Source: a virus. Taken from it: 64,000 bases of DNA. Made by a program: the position numbers and the translations under genes. Below, piece by piece: positions 1 through 7,036 of this stretch. How positions within the stretch are numbered: position 1 is the stretch's first letter; every line of letters begins with the position of its first letter. The stretch lies in the IMG/VR virus record IMGVR_UViG_3300050120_000213, positions 1 through 64,000 of that record; one strand, 5' to 3'. The notes under the pieces were generated by a model, which did no database searches, was not told where the DNA came from, and was given only the letters and a program-made list of their open reading frames with translations.

Positions 1-74
1 CGAGGCTGCTTGCCGGACTACTTTACCGCTGTTGCATAAGACAATGCTGACAGGTAATACGAAAATCATAAACT

Positions 75-190
75 GGGTCTTTCCACATTCGCATGTGGGC
101 CTGTATCCACTCGGCCACCGTCCCGTCAAATGCGCGATCCGCAATCAATTGCACACTTGGCGGGACGGGCTGGATTCGAACCAGCGTAAC
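75..190 (-). tRNA. Candidate circularly permuted tRNA-Ser-like gene
   Basis: On the minus strand a tRNA 3' half comes first: variable-arm strand GGGTT, T-stem GCTGG/CCAGC (181-185/169-173) with loop TTCGAAT, acceptor strand CCGTCCC (162-168), G discriminator and encoded CCA (158-160). After a 33-nt linker (125-157) comes a 5' half: acceptor GGGACGG (118-124), TG, class II D-arm GCC/GGC (113-115/99-101), then hairpin CCACAT-GCGA-ATGTGG (98-83) and GACCC (79-75). The acceptor strands pair 7/7, and GACCC pairs with GGGTT as a variable-arm stem. Neither half has a partner in the normal order. G73, the long variable arm and the D-arm favour Ser. The anticodon arm is abnormal: a 6-nt loop, or a 4-bp stem with an 8-nt loop containing CGA. 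Alternative: remnants of two tandem tRNAs. The sequence at 1-74 and 191-236 shows nothing else I recognise. Confidence 0.5.
141..153. repeat. Palindromic site, copy 1 (CA centre)
   Basis: GCAATCAATTGCA, one of 25 copies of the TTGCAAT-CA-ATTGCAA family. It lies in the linker between the two tRNA-like halves. Confidence 0.85.
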
Positions 191-236
191 CCGACGCCAA
201 CTATAACGACAACGCTACCTGTTTCACATTTACTGC

Positions 237-1034
237 CTATACCGCGTTGTTGACCGGCGCTGCAAGCAGCGGCTCCATCAACAGCTTTTTGATCGCGTCG
301 CCAATCGAGGCGGCCTTGCTGACTTCGACCGAGTTGGCGCGTACCCGAGCAGACTTGACCGCGATAATCAGATCGTCAATGACCGCCAGCAAGTTGGCCT
401 TCTGAATCGCTGCCACCGCGCCGCTGGTGTGTTGGGTCGTGAACGTACCGACCACCTTATCTGCCGAACTGATCTTGACCTGGGCCGGGTGGTGTTGGGT
501 CGGCTGGACCATAATCACCGGGACTTCGACCTTTTCGGTCTTGGTCGTAACCGTTGCCTTGACTGCCCGATAGGTGCCCGGTTGCTCAGCGCTGGCGTCA
601 TACTGCCATTCACGGCTGGCGTCGAGCGTGGGGATGCGGAGCGCCAGCTTACGAAAATCTGTCAGCCGCACTTCCAGGCCCATCAATTCGTCAACCGGTA
701 CATCGTTGGCAATCGTGGTACCACGAAATTCGAGGTCGGCCATCGCACGGGTGTTCGTAACGTTCTTTTGCGCCAGCAACGTCTCGGCCTTGGCCCAATA
801 CGTCAGGTAATAATCGAGCGTTGCCACCACCGTGGTAGCCAGTTCCTTGTCTGCCCGGGCTGCGGCTTCGATGGACTTGTTGGCTTGGTCGTCGCCCAAC
901 ATCTCAAGGGTTTTTGTGCCCCCGGTGAAGAACGACTCCTGCTTGCCGAACTTGTTGTCTGTGTCTTCGGTCAGTCGATCACGAGCACTGGTAACCGTCT
1001 TTTCTGCCGCAAGCAATTCGTGTAACAAGGTCAT
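237..1034 (-). CDS. Conserved phage protein, DUF7873-like
   Basis: 265 residues. The sequence resembles a conserved phage/bacterial family I recall as DUF7873: an N-terminal helical half, a central RIPTLDASREW motif, a HPAQVKIS motif, and a C-terminal KSARVRAN motif near the end. No catalytic motif is visible and the function is unknown. The start is set at the ATG at 1034 because GGAG (inside an upstream in-frame ATGGAG) lies 6 nt before it. The gene is preceded by a strong promoter (1189-1216) and a structured leader, so it is probably a highly expressed early gene. Confidence 0.85.
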   Translation of the reverse strand: MTLLHELLAAEKTVTSARDRLTEDTDNKFGKQESFFTGGTKTLEMLGDDQANKSIEAAARADKELATTVVATLDYYLTYWAKAETLLAQKNVTNTRAMADLEFRGTTIANDVPVDELMGLEVRLTDFRKLALRIPTLDASREWQYDASAEQPGTYRAVKATVTTKTEKVEVPVIMVQPTQHHPAQVKISSADKVVGTFTTQHTSGAVAAIQKANLLAVIDDLIIAVKSARVRANSVEVSKAASIGDAIKKLLMEPLLAAPVNNAV

Positions 1035-1060
1035 AAAGCACTCCATTGTGGTGAAATGTG

Positions 1061-1163
1061 GTTAAGTAGACAGATTCTGCCAGTCATACAGCCCCTGGGC
1101 ATCCCCCAGGTGGGTATGAGTCCAACGAATCTATCCGCTTAACAACCCCCAACTTCTTTGGGG
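1061..1163 (-). promoter_or_regulatory. Structured 5' leader of the 237-1034 gene
   Basis: Between the promoter and the start codon the minus-strand RNA can form a long arm: GTTAAG/CTTAAC (1138-1143/1061-1066), AGATTC/GAATCT (1127-1132/1072-1077), TCATAC/GTATGA (1114-1119/1084-1089) and CCTGGG/CCCAGG (1105-1110/1094-1099). A separate hairpin CCCCAA/TTGGGG lies at 1147-1163. It could be a translation switch, RNase III site or mRNA stabiliser. Confidence 0.6.
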
Positions 1164-1188
1164 CCGTCGAGTTCCGCAGTGAGATTCC

Positions 1189-1216
1189 ATTATAGCAGTT
1201 CACTGCGGTTTGTCAA
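1189..1216 (-). promoter_or_regulatory. Sigma-70 promoter P1
   Basis: Minus strand TTGACA (1211-1216), 16-nt spacer, TATAAT (1189-1194) preceded by TGC (extended -10). Drives the 237-1034 gene. Confidence 0.9.
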
Positions 1217-1221
1217 ACGGT

Positions 1222-2076
1222 TTATTTGCCGACCGGCTTCAAATTGCCTAAATCCTGCAAGCTATTGACTGATAGCTTTATACTCCCTTCCAGCCAGGAG
1301 GTCAACCAGCGTTTCAGCCCCGACACTCCGCCGTTCAAACGCACAAACGGGGCATTAAGTTTCTTGGCGCTATGCTCCACATCATGCCCGATGAACTTGG
1401 TGATAGCGATCACCACATCGGCTTTGTCACTCTTTGCCAGCATCCCGTGGCCGCCACCCCCACCACTTTGCTGGGATTTGACGAACACAAAATCGATCCG
1501 CCCATCAAACGCGTGCTCTACATCAGCGGCCTGCTGATTGATCAGCCCCACGATTACCACGCGGGGCAAGCGAGTTCGTTCCGGTGGGCGTACCTTCTCC
1601 ACCACGGTCCTAGTTTCAGTAACTGGCCCACCGAAAACTAAGGGGTCTTTGGGTAACAGCGCCAGCAATTGCTGTTTCACCGACTGTTGGATGTGTTCGG
1701 TCAACGAAGTCAGCAGCGCCTCACCCACCTTGACCGCGAACAACTTGATGATGTCTTCCAAGCCCAGGTCTTTAACGACTGGCGGTTCGGGGGGTGCTTG
1801 TGGCGGCAAAACCTCTGCTTCCGTCTCCACTTCGGGGGGCGTGGCTGGGGGTTCTTCCACCACAGGCGGGGGACTAAGTTCCCGCAGGGCTGCCAGCAAC
1901 CCCTTAACTGTGTCCGTACTCTTGATGAACTTATGTCGCGTGGGGGGCAGCACATCGTCTTGCAGCTTGTTGACCTTGGCGATAAACCCATACTCGCTAG
2001 GGTCTAACTTCGTCTTAATGACCATTTCAGCCATCAAACGCGTTTCAGCTTGAGTCCAAAAAACTTTCTTTTTCAT
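1222..2076 (-). CDS. DUF2325-like protein with proline-rich linker
   Basis: 284 residues. The N-terminal 60 residues are basic/helical, followed by a P/E/V-rich linker (about residues 70-105), a helical stretch, then an alpha/beta domain: RVVIVGLIN, a Gly-rich turn, KADVVIAITKFIGHD and NAPFVRLNGGVSGL. This layout resembles DUF2325-type domains (a Rossmann-like fold with a conserved D...H pair); assignment is by motif only. The ATG at 2076 is chosen because GGAG lies 6 nt upstream; two in-frame ATGs precede it. Function unknown. Confidence 0.75.
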   Translation of the reverse strand: MKKKVFWTQAETRLMAEMVIKTKLDPSEYGFIAKVNKLQDDVLPPTRHKFIKSTDTVKGLLAALRELSPPPVVEEPPATPPEVETEAEVLPPQAPPEPPVVKDLGLEDIIKLFAVKVGEALLTSLTEHIQQSVKQQLLALLPKDPLVFGGPVTETRTVVEKVRPPERTRLPRVVIVGLINQQAADVEHAFDGRIDFVFVKSQQSGGGGGHGMLAKSDKADVVIAITKFIGHDVEHSAKKLNAPFVRLNGGVSGLKRWLTSWLEGSIKLSVNSLQDLGNLKPVGK

Positions 2077-2110
2077 CATGAGCTCCATTTCGTTACAACC
2101 AGCCCCCCAA

Positions 2111-2126
2111 TTGCAATCAATTGCAA
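2111..2126. repeat. Palindromic site, copy 2 (CA centre)
   Basis: Full 16-bp TTGCAATCAATTGCAA between genes, 11 nt past the stop of the 2138-2785 gene. Confidence 0.9.
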
Positions 2127-2137
2127 CCCAGGGGAAT

Positions 2138-2785
2138 TCAATCTTTGGCGTTCTTTTCGATCAGTGCTGCGGCGTGCAGTTCGATATCCATGACTTTATC
2201 CGACACCTTGGGCGTCGCGGCCATCACGGGGGCGGCTTGAATCACCATGCCCGAGGTCACGGTCTGTCCCGTCATGGGGTCAACCATCGGCTCGCCCTTG
2301 GCTTCCCAATCTTTCTGGGACATAGGGCACCCGACACGTAGTACCGAGCCATCGCGTTGCTTGACCGGGTAGCCACCCGACACGGAAATAGCATAGCGCA
2401 TCTTGTTGTCGGTACAGAGCAGGGCAACCGCTGCCATCTGCTGACCCGAGTTACGCAGTGCCTGAGCATTTTCTCGCAAATCGCAACCGTCGTCTTTCCA
2501 GGTAGTGCCCAGGCTGAAGCCAAATTTTAAGGCTTCGACACCCCCAGTGCTGGATCCCATGCAAACGCCGGTCGCCAGCGGCGGCGCAATCGAAGACGAG
2601 GCGGGATACTTGACCGTGTTGGTGGATTCCGAAACCGGAGCAAACAACAACGCCCCGCCATTCGCTGACGAGGTAGATCCGACGCTTTGATTTTGCGTCG
2701 CTGCGGTACTAGCTGACTGCGCCATCGCGCTTGCAGCCACCAACATCACGGCAGATGCCAGCGACATCTTGAGACAGATATTCAT
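2138..2785 (-). CDS. Secreted Cys-containing phage protein
   Basis: 215 residues with a clear Sec signal peptide (residues 1-22, AMAQ cleavage). The mature part starts S/T/A/Q-rich, then has YPASSSIAPPLATGVCMGSS, GFSLGTTWKDDGCDLRENA and VALLCTDNKMRYA blocks. Spaced cysteines suggest disulfides in the periplasm. I recall similar exported proteins in other phages, often beside a Gly/Ser-rich secreted protein as here. Biochemical role unknown; a structural part of the particle or a periplasmic effector are both possible. AGGGG precedes the ATG. Confidence 0.8.
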   Translation of the reverse strand: MNICLKMSLASAVMLVAASAMAQSASTAATQNQSVGSTSSANGGALLFAPVSESTNTVKYPASSSIAPPLATGVCMGSSTGGVEALKFGFSLGTTWKDDGCDLRENAQALRNSGQQMAAVALLCTDNKMRYAISVSGGYPVKQRDGSVLRVGCPMSQKDWEAKGEPMVDPMTGQTVTSGMVIQAAPVMAATPKVSDKVMDIELHAAALIEKNAKD

Positions 2786-2811
2786 TGCAACCCCTTAGTT
2801 TTTTTATTGGT

Positions 2812-2833
2812 GGGTGGGAGTTTCCCCCCACCC
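2812..2833 (-). other. GC-rich stem-loop between the secreted-protein genes
   Basis: GGGTGGG/CCCACCC 7-bp stem with an 8-nt loop. The minus-strand RNA is followed by A-rich rather than U-rich sequence, so it is not a canonical terminator. It may set the relative levels of the two secreted proteins. Confidence 0.45.
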
Positions 2834-2871
2834 AAACTACTCAGCTACGCAACTACTCGACCGACCAGAAA

Positions 2872-3684
2872 TTACTGCGATACGGTCGGGTCGTTGAAGT
2901 TACCCGACACGTTCACGGTGTTGTTGGCCGAACCGTTTTCCGTCGCGTTGTTGGCGATGGTTTGGAACGTCAACGCGTTGCCATTCGCATCCGTGCCCAT
3001 GCCCACATTGAGCACCGCAGCAGTATCGACGCTCGATACCGACGTCTTGTTGTCGTTGACTTGACCGTTGACGTTCACGCCGCCCGAGCTATTGGTATCG
3101 GCTTCGACCGTGCCATTGGCCGTGAAGGTGCCTGCCGAGTTGGCGGCAATCGCACCGCCGCCGTTGGTCGTGGCATTGACGTTGATCGAGGTTCCGACGA
3201 CTGCGGGGCCACCGTTGCCACCATTGAGGCCGGTGCCGATGCTGCCTTCGACGTTGAGCGTTTGCTCGGTACCGTAACCGTTGCCAATCGAGGCGACGCC
3301 ATCGGTGCCGTACGAACCCGACACATCCAGCGAGGTGTTGGCCGAACCGCTGGTGTTGGCCGTGCCGCTACCCGAACCGGTCGATACGTTGAAGGCGTTG
3401 CCGCTGTTGGAGGTCGAGGCTTGACCGGAAACGGTCATGCTGGCGGCGACGCTGTTCGGCGTGGTGGTTTGCGAGCCAAAAGCTTGGCCATTCGATACAG
3501 CGCTGGCGATACCGGTAGCGGAACTGAACGACGAACCGCTGCCATTGACTTGCGCGGACGTGGACAACGTGTTGGAAATATTACCGATATTGGTAAGGTT
3601 GAAGCTGGGGCCGCCTGCAAAGGCCGAAGTCGAGATCAAACCTGCTGCCAGCATACCTGCTGCCAAAAGATTACGCGTTTTCAT
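2872..3684 (-). CDS. Secreted low-complexity G/S/T/N-rich protein
   Basis: 270 residues. Signal peptide (residues 1-23, SAFAGG), then a long Gly/Ser/Thr/Asn/Ala-rich repetitive sequence with alternating V/I and NVSG, NVNA and TANG blocks, as in beta-solenoid or adhesin-like proteins. No cysteines are seen in the mature part and no enzymatic motif. Lies directly upstream of the 2138-2785 secreted protein, so the two are likely co-expressed. Possible roles: virion-associated, periplasmic or biofilm-related; none can be chosen from sequence alone. Confidence 0.8.
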   Translation of the reverse strand: MKTRNLLAAGMLAAGLISTSAFAGGPSFNLTNIGNISNTLSTSAQVNGSGSSFSSATGIASAVSNGQAFGSQTTTPNSVAASMTVSGQASTSNSGNAFNVSTGSGSGTANTSGSANTSLDVSGSYGTDGVASIGNGYGTEQTLNVEGSIGTGLNGGNGGPAVVGTSINVNATTNGGGAIAANSAGTFTANGTVEADTNSSGGVNVNGQVNDNKTSVSSVDTAAVLNVGMGTDANGNALTFQTIANNATENGSANNTVNVSGNFNDPTVSQ

Positions 3685-3789
3685 ATTTCACACTCCTTGT
3701 ATTATCAGTGTCCGACTGATCGCGGGTTTTTACTTCTTATTTCTACCGGCCAACCCCAATTTGTGAGCGGAGTTATTTAGTATGGATGC

Positions 3790-3817
3790 AGTTTAAGTCA
3801 CTAGATATATTTGTCAA
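3790..3817 (-). promoter_or_regulatory. Possible sigma-70 promoter for the 2872-3684 gene
   Basis: TTGACA at 3812-3817, 16-nt spacer, weaker -10 TAAACT (3790-3795), without the TGC extension of the other promoters. Confidence 0.5.
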
Positions 3818-3841
3818 ATCATTTTTTATAAAGTGTGGTTT

Positions 3842-4240
3842 TCACTCCAATTTAGCCTGTTTATCGAGCGGGCAATGTCTTCCTGATCTCTCAGGCTCGC
3901 CGTCTGCCATTTGAGGACAACTCGTGTGAAAGCAGTCACCATCTTCCCCAGCCATGCAGTTGCTCAAGATTTTTACCACTACAGGAGGTTCTGATTTGGC
4001 AGTCAAATTCTCTAGCGCCACTTCCCCCCAAGTGCGAGGAATACTAGACAACCTACGTTGCTCCCGGCGCTCCATCGGCTCTCGTACTACCGTAGCGTCA
4101 AGATCTGCTTTAAAAAAAGCATCTCCGCGCTGAAAGCCAACTTTCCAGCCATTGATGGCGTCTCGGATATAGTCCTTGGTGTCAGTCACAGAAGCGCCGA
4201 CAGGGCGGCTTATTGTCACGTAATAACGTTCGCGTGGCAT
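3842..4240 (-). CDS. Hypothetical phage protein
   Basis: 132 residues. Charged, with RERYYVTISRPVG at the start and a Cys/His-rich tail (C, C, H, C, C near residues 105-125) that could bind metal. No family recognised. ATG at 4240 fits GGAG 7 nt upstream; a GTG directly before is less likely. Has its own promoter (4270-4297). Confidence 0.65.
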   Translation of the reverse strand: MPRERYYVTISRPVGASVTDTKDYIRDAINGWKVGFQRGDAFFKADLDATVVREPMERREQRRLSSIPRTWGEVALENLTAKSEPPVVVKILSNCMAGEDGDCFHTSCPQMADGEPERSGRHCPLDKQAKLE

Positions 4241-4269
4241 CACAGCACTCCATTGCGGTTAGTTGATAT

Positions 4270-4297
4270 ATCTTACCACTAATCCCCTGCTTGTCAA
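4270..4297 (-). promoter_or_regulatory. Sigma-70 promoter P2
   Basis: TTGACA (4292-4297), 16-nt spacer, TAAGAT (4270-4275). The -35 overlaps the stop codon of the 4294-4470 gene. Confidence 0.8.
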
Positions 4298-4470
4298 AGG
4301 GATTTACCACGGTACAAACCCCAGCGTTCTTTATGACTGGCACTACGTTTTAGAGTGCGAACGCCAATACATTTTTGCCCCACTTCTGCGCCACATTTAG
4401 GGCAAGACACGGTTCTCACAAGCTGACGTAACGCTCTAGCTTCTGTGGTTGAAGTGTGGGCGTGACTCAT
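4294..4470 (-). CDS. Small zinc-ribbon-like protein
   Basis: 58 residues. Contains CPKCGAEVGQKC followed by SHKERW near residues 45-50, a CxxC...C...H pattern like small phage zinc-binding proteins. The start overlaps the previous stop as ATGA, supporting translational coupling. Function unknown; nucleic-acid or protein binding is likely. Confidence 0.7.
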   Translation of the reverse strand: MSHAHTSTTEARALRQLVRTVSCPKCGAEVGQKCIGVRTLKRSASHKERWGLYRGKSL

Positions 4471-4682
4471 TTCTTAACCTTTTTCTTCAACTGTAGTTCT
4501 TCCAACAAACTCGCTGCCGCAATGCGCTGGCTGGCATTGGCGGATACGAGCCGTTCATAACGCTGTATCAGCAGCGTAAGGCCAGAAAACTCCCGGTTCA
4601 AGCGCTCGCCTTCTTGCTCCAGACGATCAAGTTCGGCGGTCAAACGGCCTTTCTTACCGTGCGGTGACTTGTTGGTGATCAT
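4467..4682 (-). CDS. Small coiled-coil protein
   Basis: 71 residues, highly charged, predicted helical (TAELDRLEQEGERLNREF), lysine-rich tail. ATGA overlap with the gene upstream at 4679 and with the gene downstream at 4470. Function unknown. Confidence 0.65.
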   Translation of the reverse strand: MITNKSPHGKKGRLTAELDRLEQEGERLNREFSGLTLLIQRYERLVSANASQRIAAASLLEELQLKKKVKK

Positions 4683-4867
4683 TTGTTACCCCCTAAGCCC
4701 CTCAGCGTTTGAATCGCCTTACGGCGGGACTTGATTTGTGCCAAACGTTTCTCGTGCTGGTCCATCAATCTACGTAGCACCTGACAGTTCTCGTTCAACG
4801 TGCGCTGCTCATTGATCAACCTAGCTTCCTCGTTATCTAGCTGGGCTAGACTTACCGTGCTGGTCAT
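4679..4867 (-). CDS. Small coiled-coil protein
   Basis: 62 residues starting MTSTVSLAQLDNEE. Strong AGGAGGAGGGG directly upstream decides this start over a longer in-frame form. Helical, charged, similar in style to its downstream neighbour (4467-4682), suggesting a pair. Function unknown. Confidence 0.65.
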   Translation of the reverse strand: MTSTVSLAQLDNEEARLINEQRTLNENCQVLRRLMDQHEKRLAQIKSRRKAIQTLRGLGGNK

Positions 4868-5084
4868 CCCCTCCTCCTGCAATTGATTGCAAAACCCCGT
4901 GTGGCATCCAGGCGTAAATCGGTGCGCCATTGACCGTGACTTCTTCGGTTAAGGCGTAGTGGCCTTGGACGTTGTAAAACTTACAATCCTCAGTGCAGTT
5001 AATCACTGCCGGGGGGTTGATCGTGTCGAGGCCCCTGGTCTTCTTGTCGCGGGGGCCGCCCGTGAACTTGACACGCAATCTCAT
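4833..5084 (-). CDS. Small hypothetical protein
   Basis: 83 residues. Contains a KFTGGPRDKK start and a CTEDC motif. The C-terminal codons run through palindromic site 3 and the ribosome site of the next gene, overlapping it by 35 nt. No family recognised. Confidence 0.55.
   Translation of the reverse strand: MRLRVKFTGGPRDKKTRGLDTINPPAVINCTEDCKFYNVQGHYALTEEVTVNGAPIYAWMPHGVLQSIAGGGDDQHGKSSPAR
4879..4892. repeat. Palindromic site, copy 3 (TG centre)
   Basis: TGCAATTGATTGCA inside the 3' end of the 4833-5084 gene, abutting the ribosome site of the next gene. Confidence 0.9.
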
Positions 5085-5158
5085 TCTAGTGCCCCTTTAA
5101 AACGATATTTTTTAATAAACCGCAGTCCTTCCTTAAAGGCCATCCAACAGCGTTTCAT
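5081..5158 (-). CDS. 25-residue basic peptide
   Basis: Short reading frame with a good ribosome site (GGAG about 9 nt before ATG). Lys/Arg/aromatic-rich. Its stop overlaps the next start as ATGA. Could be a leader peptide coupling translation of the 4833-5084 gene or a tiny effector. Confidence 0.45.
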   Translation of the reverse strand: MKRCWMAFKEGLRFIKKYRFKGALE

Positions 5159-5159
5159 A

Positions 5160-5525
5160 TCAACCTCTCCAATTCTTCATGGTTTCTGCACCCAACACGG
5201 GGTCGATCACTACACCGTCATCGACGGTCGTAAATCCTGGGAAAAGCTTTTCATAAGCCCTGTCCAACAGGGTAGCCTCTGCCCCGACTGCTTTAGTGTA
5301 GTCGTCGGAAGTCATCACGCCTTTTTCTATCAGAATGACTGCCATTGCATTAAGCTCCGCTCGCAGCAGCATCGACAACTCGCGGTGGTGCTTTACTGCG
5401 TCGCCTTCCGGGTCGCCTTTGGGGCGCAAGCCGAGTTGCCATCCCGCAAAGACTTGCCGCCACTTCGCCAGCTTGTTGACGGCGGCGTGAGTTATTTTTG
5501 CTATTTCATTGCTGTCCGCACTCAT
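5160..5525 (-). CDS. Conserved phage hypothetical protein
   Basis: 121 residues starting MSADSNEIAKITHAA, placed by an ATGA overlap with the upstream stop. Helical, with WRQVFAGWQLGLRPKGDPE and HHRELSMLLRAELNAMAVIL blocks that I have seen in other phage hypothetical proteins. Function unknown. Confidence 0.7.
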   Translation of the reverse strand: MSADSNEIAKITHAAVNKLAKWRQVFAGWQLGLRPKGDPEGDAVKHHRELSMLLRAELNAMAVILIEKGVMTSDDYTKAVGAEATLLDRAYEKLFPGFTTVDDGVVIDPVLGAETMKNWRG

Positions 5526-5722
5526 ATCTTGATTCTCCCCGTTAGTCTTTCGAATAAGTACCATAACAACTCTTTCATGCGATCCGGTTCGTCGCTGGCG
5601 CTGATCGCTTCGCTGACAATATCGCATTCAGCGCTTTCCATATACTCTGACCACCTACTTTCGTCGCCATCGCTATGGACCGCCATAACCCGCGCCCGCC
5701 GTTCGATTTCGCTCTGCATCAT
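5522..5722 (-). CDS. Small acidic protein
   Basis: 66 residues, acidic and helical. GAGG ribosome site; ATGA overlap at both ends in a chain of small coupled genes (5937 to 5160). Function unknown. Confidence 0.6.
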   Translation of the reverse strand: MMQSEIERRARVMAVHSDGDESRWSEYMESAECDIVSEAISASDEPDRMKELLWYLFERLTGRIKI

Positions 5723-5937
5723 GACCTCACTACTGGGTCGTACAATTCATCGACGCACCATACGGTAATCGTCGGTTTCTTCGGGTGGGGGCGGCGGGTG
5801 GCGCTGGCTTTCGCCGTGCGGGGGTCGCTCCACGTGTCATGCTTGACCCGGTACCGAAACACATCCCCCTTTACGATATCGCGCAGCCCCAGGAGGTACA
5901 CCCAACCCCCATTCCTCAATACTTGGATCGCGTGCAT
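5719..5937 (-). CDS. Small hypothetical protein
   Basis: 72 residues, beta-rich N-terminal half (WVYLLGLRDIVKGDVFRYR), resembling a small OB- or SH3-like strand pattern. ATGA coupling to the next gene. No family recognised. Confidence 0.6.
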   Translation of the reverse strand: MHAIQVLRNGGWVYLLGLRDIVKGDVFRYRVKHDTWSDPRTAKASATRRPHPKKPTITVWCVDELYDPVVRS

Positions 5938-5946
5938 CTAAACCCC

Positions 5947-6126
5947 TTATCTTAGCAACAGGTGCTGCAGGACCATGTAGAACAGTACGCCGACAAATAT
6001 GCCGGTGCCCAGGGAGATGATTTGACCACCCCAAAACATCTTGGTGCTGATCCCTAAGACTATCCCCAGGGGGAAGTAAGCATTAAAGCACACCAGCGCC
6101 AAGTAAGCGGCGAGTTTATCCCACAT
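5947..6126 (-). CDS. Small two-helix membrane protein
   Basis: 59 residues: two hydrophobic segments (about residues 6-27 and 36-56) split by a short polar loop STKMFWGG. Overlaps the stop of the ATP-grasp gene by 11 nt. A membrane partner for the neighbouring decarboxylase-like membrane enzyme is conceivable; this is inference only. Confidence 0.6.
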   Translation of the reverse strand: MWDKLAAYLALVCFNAYFPLGIVLGISTKMFWGGQIISLGTGIFVGVLFYMVLQHLLLR

Positions 6127-7036
6127 AGATCAGTGCCCCTAGTTGATCGGAAATTTGTACCCCAAGATTCAAGCGATGATAAGCTTGTACCAAAGCGTCT
6201 TCATGTACTTCTATCGGGCAATCCCAACCGGGGATGACTGTCCCCATCAGGTTACCAATGTTCGGGTGCACAATGCACGACCCCGACAACCGCGAGTCGA
6301 TCTCCATCACGCGGAGTTCGCCTCGGTAATAGCGCCACTGCACGTTGAAATGCAGTGGGTCTTCGATCTCGTGAAGCGTCCAGCTATTCAGTAGCTGTCT
6401 AATCTTCAGGTCTAGTTCGTGCCCCAGGGGGGTTTCATTGCCAAAAACATACACCTCGGTATCTCGGCCATCAACTCTAACCAAGGATTGCCGGTGGCAG
6501 CTTAAAAACACATCGCCACCCCCCATCACAAACACATCACTGATGTACTCCCTGGCATCGTCAGACCCCGCCTGAATCACATCGTCGTCAGCCATCGGGG
6601 GGGCTTCCTCCATCTTAGCGAAACGAATATTTTTCCCTCCTGACGAAACCGCAGGCTTAAGCACTACGCCGTGAAACGAATCAAAAATTGCCTTGTAGTA
6701 CTTAGCCAACATGTAGGGGATTTGTAGCCCAGCGGCTAGCTGGTTCAACTGGCGCTTATCATCGAAATAGCTCAGAACCAGCGGGTCCGTGGTCGGGGCG
6801 TAGCCATACCGCTGTAGGCGGGCTGCCGAACTACACGGCATTAGAATGGCGTCGCCGTACAAGGTCTTGGCTACGTGCAGTCCCATAGTACTGTATTCAG
6901 CGGCCACCCCTGGGTCGAAATCATCGACAACGAAAAACTGCACAGGTTGCTTAGTCATCTGCATCACGTGCTGAATGTACAGCGCCTTCAATTTGGCCGA
7001 ATAGCTTCCAGCATCGGGCATCAGAATTTGGATCAT
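6116..7036 (-). CDS. ATP-grasp family ligase
   Basis: 306 residues. ATP-grasp signatures: KPAVSSGGKN (127-136, phosphate loop), hinge EYISDVFV (163-170) and the metal-binding MEIDSRLSGS (244-253). ATP-grasp enzymes join a carboxylate to an amine, thiol or other nucleophile through an acyl phosphate. Overlaps the decarboxylase-like gene (ATGA at 7033), so the two probably act in one pathway. Substrate unknown: amino-acid ligation to a base, a lipid headgroup or a small metabolite are all possible. Confidence 0.8.
   Translation of the reverse strand: MIQILMPDAGSYSAKLKALYIQHVMQMTKQPVQFFVVDDFDPGVAAEYSTMGLHVAKTLYGDAILMPCSSAARLQRYGYAPTTDPLVLSYFDDKRQLNQLAAGLQIPYMLAKYYKAIFDSFHGVVLKPAVSSGGKNIRFAKMEEAPPMADDDVIQAGSDDAREYISDVFVMGGGDVFLSCHRQSLVRVDGRDTEVYVFGNETPLGHELDLKIRQLLNSWTLHEIEDPLHFNVQWRYYRGELRVMEIDSRLSGSCIVHPNIGNLMGTVIPGWDCPIEVHEDALVQAYHRLNLGVQISDQLGALIYVG

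Noticed and set aside
75-190. tmRNA or attachment site from a tRNA 3' end
   Set aside because: A true D-arm is present and no tag frame is visible, so tmRNA is unlikely; no integrase is seen, and the matching 5' acceptor strand lies right next to the 3' end.
429-3780. Long plus-strand open frames over the left-end genes
   Set aside because: They are antisense shadows of minus-strand genes with ribosome sites, signal peptides or promoters.
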